Source: Macrotrachela quadricornifera (lineage: Eukaryota > Rotifera > Eurotatoria > Philodinida > Philodinidae). Taken from it: a stretch of 64,000 nucleotides of DNA. A program made the position numbers and the translations under genes. Location: contig JAJEKB010020467.1 of the NCBI GenBank assembly GCA_022393335.1, positions 29,453 to 93,452 on the forward strand. The letters are read 5' to 3'. The notes beneath the pieces are model-generated. The model ran no database searches. It saw only the letters and a program-made list of their open reading frames with translations, and had not been told where the DNA came from. Below are positions 11,833-22,869 of this stretch, in pieces (the stretch's first letter is position 1; the number at the start of each line of letters is the position of its first letter).

Positions 11833-13001
11833 CCCTTTGGGGACGGAATTATTTTTCCATTGAAAAATGATTCTCGCGTCGATTTCTTGTATTTGGCTCA
11901 ACATGATTACACAAAAGCTTTATGCGATGCATCAAAATAAGAGGAACAGTGATCATAGCGTCAGTGTATAGAGCAGAAAGAAAAGACAACATCTGAGAAG
12001 TATGTATACGACAGGAAGAAAAAGAAAAAAGTTGTTAGTGTAATCCCTGCGGAATTCAAATTTGAAACATTATCTAACTATCATAAACCTTTTGACGGAC
12101 GGTAGTCCATATATGAACTGCTTTTTTATTTGTTATTATAGAAATATAATAAAATAGACACAATGACTCCGCTAGAAAGGAAAACATCATTGCATGTATA
12201 ATATAAAATTAATTTTTGAACATGTAACTTTTGGTTTTAATGCTTCTGCTCTCCTTCTACAGTTAATTATAAAGATATGCGTCGCTCTTTTTTACTTTTA
12301 AAAAGAAACAGAAAAGGTCTGACAAACTTGAAAGTTCGCCTTACGTCGTATTTAAGTTCGGTTATTTCTCAACACAGGAGTGTGCTCTTGTTCCTCTTCT
12401 AAAGCCGTATCGCTTTTATTAAATAGAAGTTTGTTAGATACGACTTTCATTTTGCTCATAGAATAAAATCGAACGTATCGCAGAATAAAATTGATCGATT
12501 TTTCTAACTTAACTGAAATTTTACATCAAAATGCTTATCTTGATCGCAATAAATAGCCCTATCACACGTGAAGTAATCCGATATTGTTGATCCCATCTTC
12601 GCGCGTTATAATGTGGATCACGACCGAGCTAATAAAGCTATTAATATAGACATAAATCGCCTGTCAAAGAGTTAGTTAACAACAATACGACCAACGCTAG
12701 TTGCGATACTGTCTCGGTAACAGTCTGTAATAGTCCCTTTGTAATGTCCGTCACGGTCTGTGGTGGAGAGGAAGTTTTACTAAAGATGTCTGCTATGTCT
12801 ATAAGGACCAGGATGTGAGATCCAAATTCCTCCGCCTATACACTTCAACACTCTTTTTAGATCATGTTTCATAAAAGATATGCATGGAACGGCAGCCGGA
12901 ACGACCTATTACCTTACAGGCGATAACAGCTTAATGTGGGACAAACATTTTCCTTGCCGAAAAATAGATGGTACAGCCCTTGTACCACCGTCCCCAAGGA
13001 T
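11833..13001. mobile_element. piggyBac-like TTAA element, non-autonomous or decayed
   Basis: 1.17-kb segment flanked by TTAA on both sides (11829-11832 and 13002-13005). The ends share CCTTKGGGGACGG in inverted orientation (left ccctttggggacgg, right ccgtccccaaggat). TTAA targets and CC-starting ends are typical of the piggyBac superfamily. The interior has scattered coding-like stretches on the plus strand (about 12740-12960) but no intact transposase and no catalytic motif I could place. The superfamily call rests on the ends only. Confidence 0.6.
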
Positions 13002-13216
13002 TTAATATATATTATGCGAATAATTTGACTTTTCTTCATTAGAAATTCATTTGAAAAGATAACGAATGAATTGTATTATCAATTACCATAAGAGAGTGAC
13101 ATCTATAATTTCTTCATCTTTCTTTTTTTTTTTTCATTCTGCAAATGTAGTTCTTTAATGGCTATGTAATGATGACAGTGCAGAATTTGATGAAGAAAAA
13201 TAAGCGTGCCTGTAAA

Positions 13217-13228
13217 ACTATATATAAA
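13217..13228 (+). promoter_or_regulatory. TATA box of hemerythrin copy A
   Basis: actatatataaa, about 145 bases before the ATG and about 90 bases before the 5'-UTR intron. The same element is kept in copy B, apart from one change (actatatataga). Confidence 0.55.
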
Positions 13229-13372
13229 GAACACAACATGCATTTTAGTTTAACTTTAGTTTTGTAAACTGAGAATAACAATTACGATTATTTTCTCATA
13301 TTGACAAATAACAGGTTAATTTTATAAATCTTTTATGAAAATAAAATCATTGTTCAATTTTAGAATTTTGAA

Positions 13373-13852
13373 ATGAGTTCAAAGGAAATTTTTTCAAAGC
13401 TGTACGAAACTATGTGTTATTTTCATAGTGCACATAGTGAACAACTTTTATCTATGCAAGAACAATGTAAAAAAGCTAAAACCGTAGCTGATCTACATCA
13501 TTTAGCTTCTGATATTCATGCATTTTGTTATTATCTTCACAATCATCATACAATTGAAGATCATCGTCTATTTCCAAAACTTGCTCGAAAAATTGATATT
13601 TCACATTTAGAAGCTCATCATAAAGAACTCTCTAAGTTATTGACAGAATTTCAGATTTGTTCTCGTCGTCTTAAACAACTGAAAAACAAAGATGAAAGTA
13701 TCAGTACTATTATTAATGAAACAACTTTACTTGTTGATAAAGTATCAAAATTAGTCAATGAACATGAAAGAGCTGAAGAACAAATTATTGAAGGAGAGAA
13801 TTTAAAAAAATATTTTACAGAAAACGAGATCAGACAACTATTCAATATATAA
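13373..13852 (+). CDS. hemerythrin HHE-domain protein, copy A
   Basis: 159-residue single-domain protein with the pattern of hemerythrin-like cation-binding proteins: His18 in the first helix, H58-x3-E62 in LHNHHTIEDHRLFP, His82/83 in LEAHHKEL and H131-x3-E135 in VNEHERAEEQ. These supply the His/Glu set that binds a diiron centre; roles in the family are O2, NO or iron binding and redox sensing. No signal peptide or membrane segment, so probably cytosolic. Upstream is a 49-bp intron in the 5' UTR (13315-13363, GTTAAT..TTTTAG) ending 9 bases before the ATG. It differs from copy B (36081-36560) at 11 residues, 9 of them within the first 43. Confidence 0.85.
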   Translation: MSSKEIFSKLYETMCYFHSAHSEQLLSMQEQCKKAKTVADLHHLASDIHAFCYYLHNHHTIEDHRLFPKLARKIDISHLEAHHKELSKLLTEFQICSRRLKQLKNKDESISTIINETTLLVDKVSKLVNEHERAEEQIIEGENLKKYFTENEIRQLFNI

Positions 13853-14148
13853 TTTACAAACTAGTTTTATCAATAATAAACAATCATTGAATTCTTTACT
13901 GGATTCGAAATCTTGTGCAGCAAATATTTTTTTATTCTAAAAAGAAAATAATGATCGAATGAAAAGTATTCTGTCGAAATAAAATCAATGTTATAGAATA
14001 TTTTCACTCTACTCGATAGAATAACATACATTATTCTTTTTCTCGTAGAGAAGAGTCTAGCAAGCATTAATTGTCTGCGTGATTGCTTGTGTGTCCACAC
14101 CTTACTGATTGGTCCAAAAATTAAGTATAAATAAAAAGGATTTTTTTC

Positions 14149-14460
14149 TATAAGGGTTAACCGAAAGGTAATCGGGATCGAGGAACCGGAATCTGAGGTT
14201 AGTTTTTAGAAATTCTTTTTTTTTATCTATATTTTTACACAAAGGATCACCTTTTTTGCAAAAAAAAATTTTTTATAAGAGTTGACCGAAAGGTAATCGA
14301 GGAAAAGGAATTCAAATCTGAAGTCAGTTGCATAAAAATTTTTTAAAGCTCAATTTTTAAAAAAACGACAAATTTTTAACAAAAACTATTTGTTTTTATG
14401 AAGTTTGGTCAAAGGTAGTTGAGGTCGAGGAACTTGAATCTGACTTCGGTTATTTTTTAT
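14149..14460 (+). repeat. three diverged tandem repeats of about 120 bp
   Basis: The phrase 'ataagggttaaccgaaagg..atcg..gaggaa..gaatctgagg' recurs at about 14149, 14275 and 14396, each time followed by a T/A-rich stretch. Non-coding, strongly diverged. Confidence 0.6.
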
Positions 14461-14545
14461 TTTATAAATAAATAGCTTGACGGTAGTTTAAGAACACGAT
14501 TTCTACGAGAAAGAGCTGAGCGAGTCTTTAGACGAGCGTTACTTG

Positions 14546-14708
14546 TTTTTTAAATGATAGATGGATGTATCATGTTTTTTTCTATACGAACAAATTTCAT
14601 GAGCGTTGTCCAAAGATATTATCTTTCAGCGAAATATAAAGAATTAGAATTTTTTATTTTTCAGGTTGAACGCCTATGCTTTCTACTTCAGTTTTCATTC
14701 ATTTAATA
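14546..14708. mobile_element. mariner-like MITE arm (partial, left)
   Basis: Same sequence as 11676-11832 (gatagatggatgtatcatg … ttgaacgcctatgctttc) but lacking the terminal 80 bases. Paired with the inverted right arm at 15785-16051; the Mutator-like foldback element sits between them. Confidence 0.65.
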
Positions 14709-14807
14709 TACAGCATTAAAAAATAGAATGTACTACAAGATGCAGTATGAAAAGATCTACAATTTACAAAGAACAGCTTATTTTACATATGCACCATTGG
14801 TGTCCAC

Positions 14808-15705
14808 GGGAGGCGGTCGATTGTGTGTAAGACAATTGTGTGGATGACAATTGTGTGCAGACAATTGTGTGTATGGACAATTGTGTGCAAGGAAATTGTG
14901 TGCACAGACTATTGTGTGTAAGATATTTGTGTGCAAAATGAGTGAATGTTGAGTGTAAATGAATATTTTTTTCAAAAAGTAAAAGATAGTGAACATAAAG
15001 CAGTAGACAAAATAACAAAAATAGATCAAGATGAACATATCAACGAACAATTATAACATGAATGTGTGAGCAATCGGTGTTATTTTTTGTATATTATCAT
15101 TTGCAGAATTGTCTAAAATCCGTAGAACTCTGGATGCTGTTTGTTGAGTTTTAGCTCTCTTTGGTTTTGGTACGAGACCTGTTACTATTTGAGCAATTTC
15201 ACCGTCTACGTATGATTGCTCTGTTTGAAGATCACTCAAAAAACGCCAAAATCCAGGATGGGCTGAATCTACGATATTGTTCAGTCGTCGGTGCCATCCT
15301 TCGACAGCGTTGTTTGTATGATCGAACTGGTTCCTTAACAAATGGTGTACATTCCAACATGTGATTGGAAACGTTGGAATTGTTCTTCTGTTGCGACTTC
15401 GAAACCTACCAATATAATAATCTTCATAATAATTGTAAAGTGGATCAAGATCTGGAATTTGTAGATCGAATATTTAGGGAAAATACCTTGATCATTTTCT
15501 TATCACTTTCTTTAGTATTAATCGGTGCAAATAAAATTAGTCAATATGTGCATATTCATCTGTTCTCATAATTGTCTTACACACAATTATCTCTTCTCAC
15601 AATTATCTTACACACAATTGTCTGTTCTCATAATTGTCTTACACACAATTGTCTGCACATAATTGTCTTACACACAATGTTCTTACACACAATCGTCGTA
15701 GACCC
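14808..15705. mobile_element. Mutator-like (MULE) foldback element with 9-bp TSD
   Basis: 898-bp element flanked by a perfect 9-bp duplication GGTGTCCAC (14799-14807 and 15706-15714). Ends are inverted (GGGAGGCGGTCGATTGTG against GGGTCTACGACGATTGTG). Each terminal repeat then continues as an array of ATTGTGTGTAAGACA-like units: about eight at 14818-14950, and about eight inverted at 15568-15700. Nine-bp duplications and tandem-repeat termini are typical of Mutator-superfamily foldback elements. Inside is the end of a MULE transposase (next entry). Confidence 0.85.
15051..15470 (-). pseudogene. MULE transposase C-terminal fragment
   Basis: On the minus strand an open stretch reads through YYEDYYIGR, a Pro-rich TFPITCWNV piece and TNNAVEGWHRRLN, followed by HPGFWRFLSDLQTEQ. 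This is the conserved region after the catalytic core of MULE transposases, as in FLYWCH-associated animal MULEs. The DDE catalytic domain and zinc fingers are absent, so the fragment cannot be active. A stop or frame change lies near 15364 (ATG of the 96-residue frame at 15341). Confidence 0.7.
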
Positions 15706-15784
15706 GGTGTCCACACTTCCATGCGATCAATTTTTGCGCTACAAAAGTGGCATTTACGCTGTATCTTGCCGTATATTTTTTTTA

Positions 15785-16051
15785 AATACAATATATTAAG
15801 TGAATGAAAATTGAAATACAAAGCATGGTTGTTCGACCTCTCGCACCTGTTATCTTTCTAGAAATAAAGGCTACTCTATGGTATTTCACTGAAAGATGAT
15901 ATCTTTAGAAGATGCTTCTGAAATTTGTTCGTACAGAAAAAAACTCGATGCATCCATCTTTTATTTAAAAAAGAATAAGTTAATGTATATAAAGCAAACA
16001 GTAAAGATAAACGAAAAATTTAAGTAGAAGGGATTTTTGGGACATCCGGTA
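15785..16051. mobile_element. mariner-like MITE right arm
   Basis: Reverse complement of the arm seen at 11593-11832: …gatgcatccatcttttattt…, …gacatccggta. Ends in TA. With 14546-14708 it brackets the MULE foldback element, so the MULE probably inserted into this MITE. Confidence 0.7.
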
Positions 16052-16869
16052 TTTTGGACCATTGGCAAGAAAAGCTAATTGTTTTGATGAAAGAAATGAT
16101 GAAACTTTAATAATAAGTGATGATGAAAGACTATGGCTGATTGTCTTTAAGATATTGTTCTGATGGTAGTACTAGCCTTGCTTTCTATAACCATCGGAGC
16201 GTCGTCGAAAAAGGGTAAGTTTTGTTTAGTAATAAATTGAGCACGTTTCAAAAAATTCGATTGACGCACCGTAATATCATTTAAGATAAAAATAAAGGAC
16301 TTTGTTAATAGAACTTACTCACTTGCAGCAGAATGGGTTAACATTTTCTTTTTTTTAGCAATAATATTTGTATAATTTCGAACTAATGCTTTAGCTGTAG
16401 CAATCTCTAATGTTATCAGATCATATTTAAATTGAGCAATCATTTTTGACATTGAAATGATGATGTAGCACATTTATCTTCGTCAAGTACTGCCCAGATC
16501 GAACGTTACGACGAACGTAAACAGGGGTAAACGTCCGTACACGCTAGCGTAAACGACCGTAAACGCCATAATTACGACCGTAAACGCGTCGTAAATCATC
16601 CATTTGGCATGCCCCGTATTACTGCCGTGTCACGCCGTGTAGTAAACGACGAAATACGAATATCGTATACGATGGAAAACGGGCTGTAAAACGACCGTAT
16701 TTTTCCGGATTACGATTATAAACACCACCGTTTACGACCGTATTTCACAGTACACCACCGTACTTGATATCAATACAATATCAAATCAGCTACAAGCCTT
16801 CCAATCACAATTAGCTAATCTAAACCCTCTCGACCTGCTTTAACAACTGAATTACCCTTCGATTACCCT

Positions 16870-17640
16870 TGTATTTCATTTGGATTACATCTAGATTTCA
16901 CCTGAATTGCAATAGATTTCACCTAGNNNNNNNNNNTTGGATTACATCTAGATTTCACCTGAATTGCAATAGATTTCACCTAGATGACGCTTGGATTACA
17001 TTGGATTACACCTGGATTATACTCGGATTACATCTGGATTGCGCTCGGATTACACATGGAATACACTGGATTACACATGGATTACATCTGGATTACATTC
17101 AGATTACATCTTGATTACACTGAATTACAGTCGGATTACATTTGGATTACACTCGAATTAATCTGGATTACAGTTGGATTAAAGTCGGATTACATCTGGA
17201 TTACACTAGATTACGCTCGGATTACACTCAAATTACATCTGGGTTACACTCGGATTACACTCGGATCACATTTGGATTACACTCGAATTAATCTGGATTA
17301 CACTCGAATTAATCTGGATTACAGTTGGATTAAAGTCGGATTACATCTGGATTACACTAGATTACGCTCGGATTACACTCAAATTACATCTGGGTTACAC
17401 TCGGATTACACTCGGATCACATTTGGATTACACTCGAATTAATCTGGATTACAGTCGGATTGTAGTTGGATTTCACAATATTAAACCTGGATTACACCCG
17501 GATTGCACCTGAATTAAGTCAGGATTGGATGCGGATTACACCTAGATTGCATTGAATTTCACCCGTATCACAGCCGGATTGCACCTGCATTAGACCCGAA
17601 TTTCACCTGTATCAAATCTGGATTAAGCCCAGATTGTATT
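16870..17640 (+). repeat. ggattacactc minisatellite array
   Basis: About 770 bp of degenerate 11-12-base units (ggattacactc, ggattacatct, gaattgcaatag). A higher-order repeat of about 151 bp is visible: the block from 17171 recurs from 17322. Ten Ns at 16927-16936 mark an assembly gap inside the array, so its true length is unknown. The 81- and 152-residue open frames across it are products of the repeat. Confidence 0.9.
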
Positions 17641-17687
17641 GGATTCCATTTAGATTGCTAAATTTCGAAAATTTCTCTAAAATTTTT

Positions 17688-17925
17688 TGCGAAAAAAGTC
17701 ACTTACTTATATACACTGAGCCACAGCAAAACAAAACGGTGAATGGATGCTGAACAAAATCTGGATTACTAGATTACTAGATTACTAGATTTCTAAGATT
17801 TATCTAAGATTTTTCTAAGATTTTTTTACGAAAAAAGTCACTTACTTATATACACTGACCCACAGCAAAACAAAACGGTGAATGGATGCTGAACAAAATC
17901 TGGATTATCAGATTTTCAAGATTTA
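17688..17925 (+). repeat. 139-bp tandem duplication
   Basis: aaaaaagtcacttacttata … gtgaatggatgctgaacaaa occurs from 17692 and again from 17831 with very few changes. Non-coding. Confidence 0.85.
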
Positions 17926-18089
17926 TCTAAGAATTTTTTTTCACAAATAACATATGGCAATAGACCGTCAGTTAAATTGACAATTGTTTGTTTTCGTAAC
18001 TGATTATTTCTTGATGTACGTTGTTGTTCACTATAATATTCAGCCCTCTTCATTGTCTCTAAAAGCTCTGGATTCATTGTACCTGCATA

Positions 18090-19850
18090 AGTAGAAATTA
18101 TGCAACAGAAATATCGTGAACTTATATATTACCTTTTCTGAATATCAATTAGAAAAAAAAATCACTTTCTATTAAAAAACCAAAAGAGAAACATTTCGAA
18201 ATTTTAGTAAAAGACATTTCACATGCATATTTTTTGGAATACGAGATATTGAACACTTGCTCAAAATCTTTTTGGAAAAACTGTCAGATATTAATTTGTT
18301 TAACTTATAAACCATAGTACTTTCGATCGAACCAAATGCAGTGTCAAACGAAATATGTCATGTAATATAGCAGCAAAAGGTGAGCCTCTATTAATCTCTA
18401 TAATACTTACATTTTATTTATTATAAACCCACTAGAGAAACCTGTGTCACTTTATTCTTCCTGAAATATTCTTGATTTTTGCAAAATTTAGAATTGTATA
18501 TTTTCTGTCCTTGTTCTGTTTACTAAAAATTTTCAGATTGTATTCTGTATACATTAAGAGTACATGGTTTCTTTCCCGTCATTGAATACAATGATTTTTG
18601 AGTTGTGTTTGTTAAAATCCAGAGTGGACCTGTTACGATTGTACGATGCCATTGTTTAATGGAGCCTGTCTGGTATCTCGGCTCTAATCAATATTCTCAA
18701 TGCATTAATGATCCAGTGTTGAAGATGACATTGATGGAAATACAAATCTCCTGAAACATAATTTAATAATTTAAAAAAAAAATTTAAAAAAGAGTTTAAA
18801 CCGGTATGAGTATGAAAGAATTAAATAAATGAAATGCTTTTTAATTTTATTTCTCATCTTTCTAGAAATTTATCTTCTATATGTGTAAACTTACGATAAA
18901 CTCACACCCTCACCCTCATCTCTTTAACATGCATTCAATATTTCGACATTTGATAACGAGGAGTACATATTTGTCTTAAACAATACCTCGCTAGATGGGT
19001 TTTCGATTGGCCGCAGAGCATCAGTATTTCACACTAGTTACACTTTGTTTATAATCGGCTTCAATCAATATAAAAAGTTGTATCGTTTTTAAAAAGTGAG
19101 AAATGAAATTAGATTAAAATCAAAGATTTTGACTGATTATAATCAAATGTGAACCACTCATGATCAAATAGTGCTCATTTAAATTTATTTATAAAATGAA
19201 ACAAAATTGAACGTCTATGAATTATACGGTCTATATGGATACAAAATAATCAAATATTGATATGCAGCTTTATCATAAAAGCTAATGTCGAAATCTTTTC
19301 AAACCTTTATCAATATGCTTTTCTTTATAAATAGTTCAGCAGACACACGCAATCTATTCGACAGTATTAGTTTCAAAAAGGAAAAATCTCGTAAAAGACC
19401 TTAAAAAATTAACACATTGTAGAGTTTGCTAAAAAGATATTGAATATATCAATATTGTTATAATTTTTTATCATGTTCAATGTAAAAGCTCGAGCGAAAC
19501 TTTTATGTAAGTAAAAACGCTTTTTGAAAATATTGGTTAGACATACATAAACCGTATGATATTCATAACAAAATAACCAAAAGTATGCATAAATGAAAAC
19601 TTTCTTATGAAGTAGTGACACCAATTACAAAATGTATTAATTAATACTTTTGCAACTTTTATCAGGTTTCAAAACAGTGTTGGGAAACTCAAATCTTTCA
19701 GATACTAAATCCTAGCTTTCTCATTCTAGTCGATGAGCGTGGGTTATCAATGTTAACAACTGTTTACAAATGCATACGAAGTAGAACTCTGATTTCACAT
19801 GAGATAGATATACTTAGCTTCTATAGTAATTTATGATAATATTTAAACGC
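18090..19850. other. no supported gene
   Basis: A/T-rich. A 47-codon open stretch at about 18616-18755 (plus) has ordinary amino-acid composition and two CxC-like cysteines (VRCHC) but no convincing splice sites. The minus frame 19409-19624 is low-complexity. Confidence 0.4.
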
Positions 19851-21312
19851 TGTTTACTGTAATCCGGTTATTACGTCAGTCGCGAACGACGAACATGTAC
19901 CGCTATAGTTTACTATTATCGTAATATAGCGTAAAGCATCGTATATGATTGCCGTAAACAGTAAGTACATACAGTTGGCTGTTACGGCTTTTTACGACAA
20001 CATTCGAATACCGTTTACAGTGACCGTATTGTCACCTCTGTTGTAAACGATGGATATTTACCGCTATAGTTTACTATTATCGTAATTTTCCGTAAAGCAT
20101 CGTATATGATGGTTGTAAACAGTTACCGTGAACAGCGGCCGTTTTCTGCCGTATTTGATAGGTGTACGGTCGTTTACGGCCAGGCAACATTGACCTGGGT
20201 GGCTGTGCAAACATTTTTTCTATATTACTGATCGAATGATCAAGAATATTGAATGATGAAGATAATCGTTTTGTATAAATACGTTGCTTTAATATGGCTA
20301 TATATTCTTCAATCTGTTGTTTGTCAATTGTTCTTTGCCACATAATTTTTGTTGAAGTAATCTCAATATAACAATCTTCATTGAAAAATAAATTTTAAAA
20401 TCTATTTTCAAACTTGATCTTCAGATGGTTTCAAATTATATTATGCTTGTACTAAATGATAGTAATTAGCATCGAATTGTGCGAGTAACTTTCCTCGTTC
20501 ACAATCAATCGACAATTTGTAGTATCCTTTTCGTACAAATGCAGGAATAACAGTTGATAATCTTTGTATATCAATTAATTGACCAATTTCTTGTTGTTCA
20601 TGTTCGTTTAATTTCTCTTCTACTTATTTCAATTATCTTCTATTGACGTTTCTCAATAATTTCCTTTATGATAAATTTAATACAATTGAAATTGTTTTCT
20701 TTGATAATTTATTTGATATTTTCAAGGATCATATTCCTGTATTAAAAGCTACTCTGTAATAATTTTCCCAAAAATCTTATTTCAATCGAAGATAGAACAG
20801 ATCATTGATCAAATGTGCATACATACGCGTATATTGTAATTTTTCTGATGTATCTACCAATTGAATAGTATTTTTAGCACCTTCCAATGCTGTTGATAAC
20901 ATTTTTTTGAACATATAATCTATTGTATTTAAATAATTTGGTTTTATATTTAATTTTGATTTGCTAGTATTATCCTTTAGTTGAATTATATTCTAGATTG
21001 TATTAGTTGAACGTGATCGTTTCCTCAATGGTTGTTTCAAGGATATTTTACTTATCGATGTTGTAACACCTTGTAATCTTATTTCTCGTTTTCTTTTTGT
21101 TCTAGTTACTTGAATGGTTTTATGTGTACACTCTGATACCTATATATTGCTTTTTTGAAATCAAGAAAAAAAGAACTATGGTATAGTATCAAAATTGTAC
21201 CTTTTTATGTGTACCAACAGTATCTTGTACATTGGTATTCAGTGTTGATGGTTCATTTCGACTTTGATTGACGTGTTCAAATGGATTAGTGTACTTCTCA
21301 TACTTACTGATA

Positions 21313-21911
21313 ATGAGTCAACATATGGAGCTATGCTTAATTTGTCTTTTCATTTTTAATATTTTTAACAAACATAAAAATTGTTTCCATTTGGATAAAA
21401 AGATGCCTTAAAAGTTAAATAAAGAAGGATTTAATAATTGCATGTTAACACGCTACCATAAGGACAGATTATATGGTTTTTTTTAAACAAAAATAAATCG
21501 TTTAATTATTTTTACATAACATTACCAAAAATTATTTCGTTTTAATTTAAATCATAATAAAATAAAATACTTTCATGACTATCATTTTTGTTTTATTTCC
21601 TGATATTTAAACCAGTACTTTTCCCGCTTATATATAAGTGTAGGAAACGCTAGTTAATTTCGGTAAGCGCAACTATATTATCATTATTGATGTTTTCAAG
21701 AGAATATTCAAAATGCAAACACAAATGCAATCTGTATTACATTGCAATCAGAAGAAAATCTCAGTTTCATATAGTTTTTGTCGATTCAAGCGTGTACAAC
21801 TGTGCTTTGTAACCAGTCTTCCTTGCGTACTTACTTAAATTTGCAATACGTTGTATGAGCCTCACTTTCAAACGCATATCTTTAATCATGTAGTCATTCA
21901 CTAATTGAGTT
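21313..21911. other. no supported gene
   Basis: A/T-rich sequence 5' of the minus-strand gene fragments. No motif recognised. Confidence 0.35.
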
Positions 21912-22096
21912 TAAATTCAAATCTAGCGATGGTTTTCAAATTGGAATCAATCTATAATAGAAGAATAAATAGATTTAGTCGATTTTATAAGATCAAATTC
22001 ACAAAAAAACTTAATCCTATAAAATCTACTTAGTTTATTTATTCTTCTATTATAGATTGATTTCAATCTGATAATCATCAGTAGATTTGAATTATA
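21912..22096. repeat. inverted-repeat MITE of about 185 bp
   Basis: The left arm (aaattcaaatctagcgatgg … caatctataatagaagaata) reappears inverted in the right arm (tattcttctattatagattg … cagtagatttgaattata). Arms are about 80 bases, the loop about 25. Non-coding. Confidence 0.7.
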
Positions 22097-22869
22097 ACTC
22101 AATATATACGAAACATTTTGTTTCAATTTGTGATAAAGGTTTAGTACGAAACCCTATCTACAGAACTTTTACTGTGGTTATCCAGAAAAAGTTCCATACG
22201 AAATCAAAAAACAGTTTCGCTTTTGCATTGAGCGAAAGTTCTTTTTTGGTCTCGTAAAACATCTGTTTCTTTTAGAGTGAAAGGAGCAATGATTGTTATA
22301 CCATCATGATTGAATGAATCAAAAGGATGATTTAAAAAAATTCAATTTCTGTCTTTCTTTGGTATTGATTTACAGTCCTACATGAATCGTTACGTTAAAT
22401 GCTATCAAAACTTTATTGATTTCTGCTTGACATAAGCATTATTCACACAGCTAGTCTTTAGAAACCAACAGACAACAACACACGATCGATCGACAGATAG
22501 AAGAGATGATTTACGCGAAAAAGTCGCTTTTCATGTCGTTCTTCTCGAGTGGCCATTGAAAATTCTCAGATCTGGATCCGAGCTGATTCGGGTCGGACCG
22601 CCTATACCAATTGCGCATTAGGAGGACTAATACTGTATTTGTACGATAATTTTATCAGTGGCTCTTCTGGAACTACAATAGAAGGTAAAGGGTTAAAAAA
22701 GATATCTGTCAATGAATTGATGAATAAAAATAATTTAAAATTCTGAACATGAAAGAATAATTGTAATTTATTTTTGCGAAAGAGTTGAACTTTAGAGAAA
22801 ATTGGAACGTTTTGAGTTAGTATGAATTTATTTTGTTGGTTTAGAAGCAACAATACGTTTCCCCTGAAT
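22097..22869. other. intergenic; short open frame of unknown value
   Basis: Contains a 65-codon frame at 22549-22746 with mixed composition (WIRADSGRTAYTNCALGG…). No start context, splice sites or recognised motif. The rest has no visible feature. Confidence 0.35.

Larger units (their letters stand above)
13002..14034. repeat. segmental duplication, copy A (hemerythrin gene unit)
   Basis: About 1.03 kb nearly identical to 35714-36741 in the same orientation. It includes the promoter region, 5'-UTR intron, hemerythrin-domain gene and 3' flank. The left edge of the similarity is exactly TTAATATATATTATGCG in both copies. In copy A this TTAA is also the right boundary of the piggyBac-like element. 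Confidence 0.9.
16493..20199. other. segment bracketed by inverted CGTAAAC-rich repeats, possible element
   Basis: The left end (cccagatcgaacgttacg) and right end (…ttgacctggg) are loosely inverted, and both are followed inward by 250-350 bases packed with CGTAAAC/GTTTACG words (16500-16760, 19855-20190). The right cluster has an internal direct repeat (ccgctatagtttactattat at about 19901 and about 20058). No target-site duplication is visible, so these could instead be two separate insertions. The coding fragments on either side and inside read in the same direction. Confidence 0.35.
16285..21312 (-). pseudogene. fragments of an unidentified multi-exon gene
   Basis: Minus-strand coding-like pieces, in order: 21312-21201 (…YEKYTNPFEHVNQSRNE…, donor GTACAA); 21146-20700 (acceptor ..ATATATAG, joins in frame; Lys/Arg-rich, then an in-frame TAG, later ALEGAKNTIQLVDTSEK and YAHLINDLFYLRLK followed by TAA); about 20625-20462 (EHEQQEIGQLIDIQRLS…, ends in TAA); 20343-20205 (WQRTIDKQQIEEYIAILKQR…); 18082-17932 (acceptor ..ATGCAG, NPELLETMKRAEYYSEQQ…); and 16440-16290 (MIAQFKYDLITLEIATAKAL…). 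The composition suggests a coiled-coil protein. Several in-frame stops and the inserted repeats argue for a dead gene. Whether all pieces come from one gene is inference; I do not recognise the family. Confidence 0.4.

Noticed and set aside
14818..15700. CRISPR-like array (regular ATTGTGTGTAAGACA repeats)
   Set aside because: Units are adjacent without unique spacers, inverted at the two ends of one element, and bounded by a 9-bp target duplication.
16869..17442. Two long open frames across the ggattacactc array (81 and 152 residues)
   Set aside because: The translation is a repeated Tyr/Thr/Ile/Leu pattern produced by an 11-12-base repeat without stops; no start context, and one frame crosses the N gap.
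18616..18755. Small open frame VKIQSGPVTIVRCHC… as a host exon
   Set aside because: Composition is plausible but no acceptor/donor pair or neighbouring exon could be joined to it.
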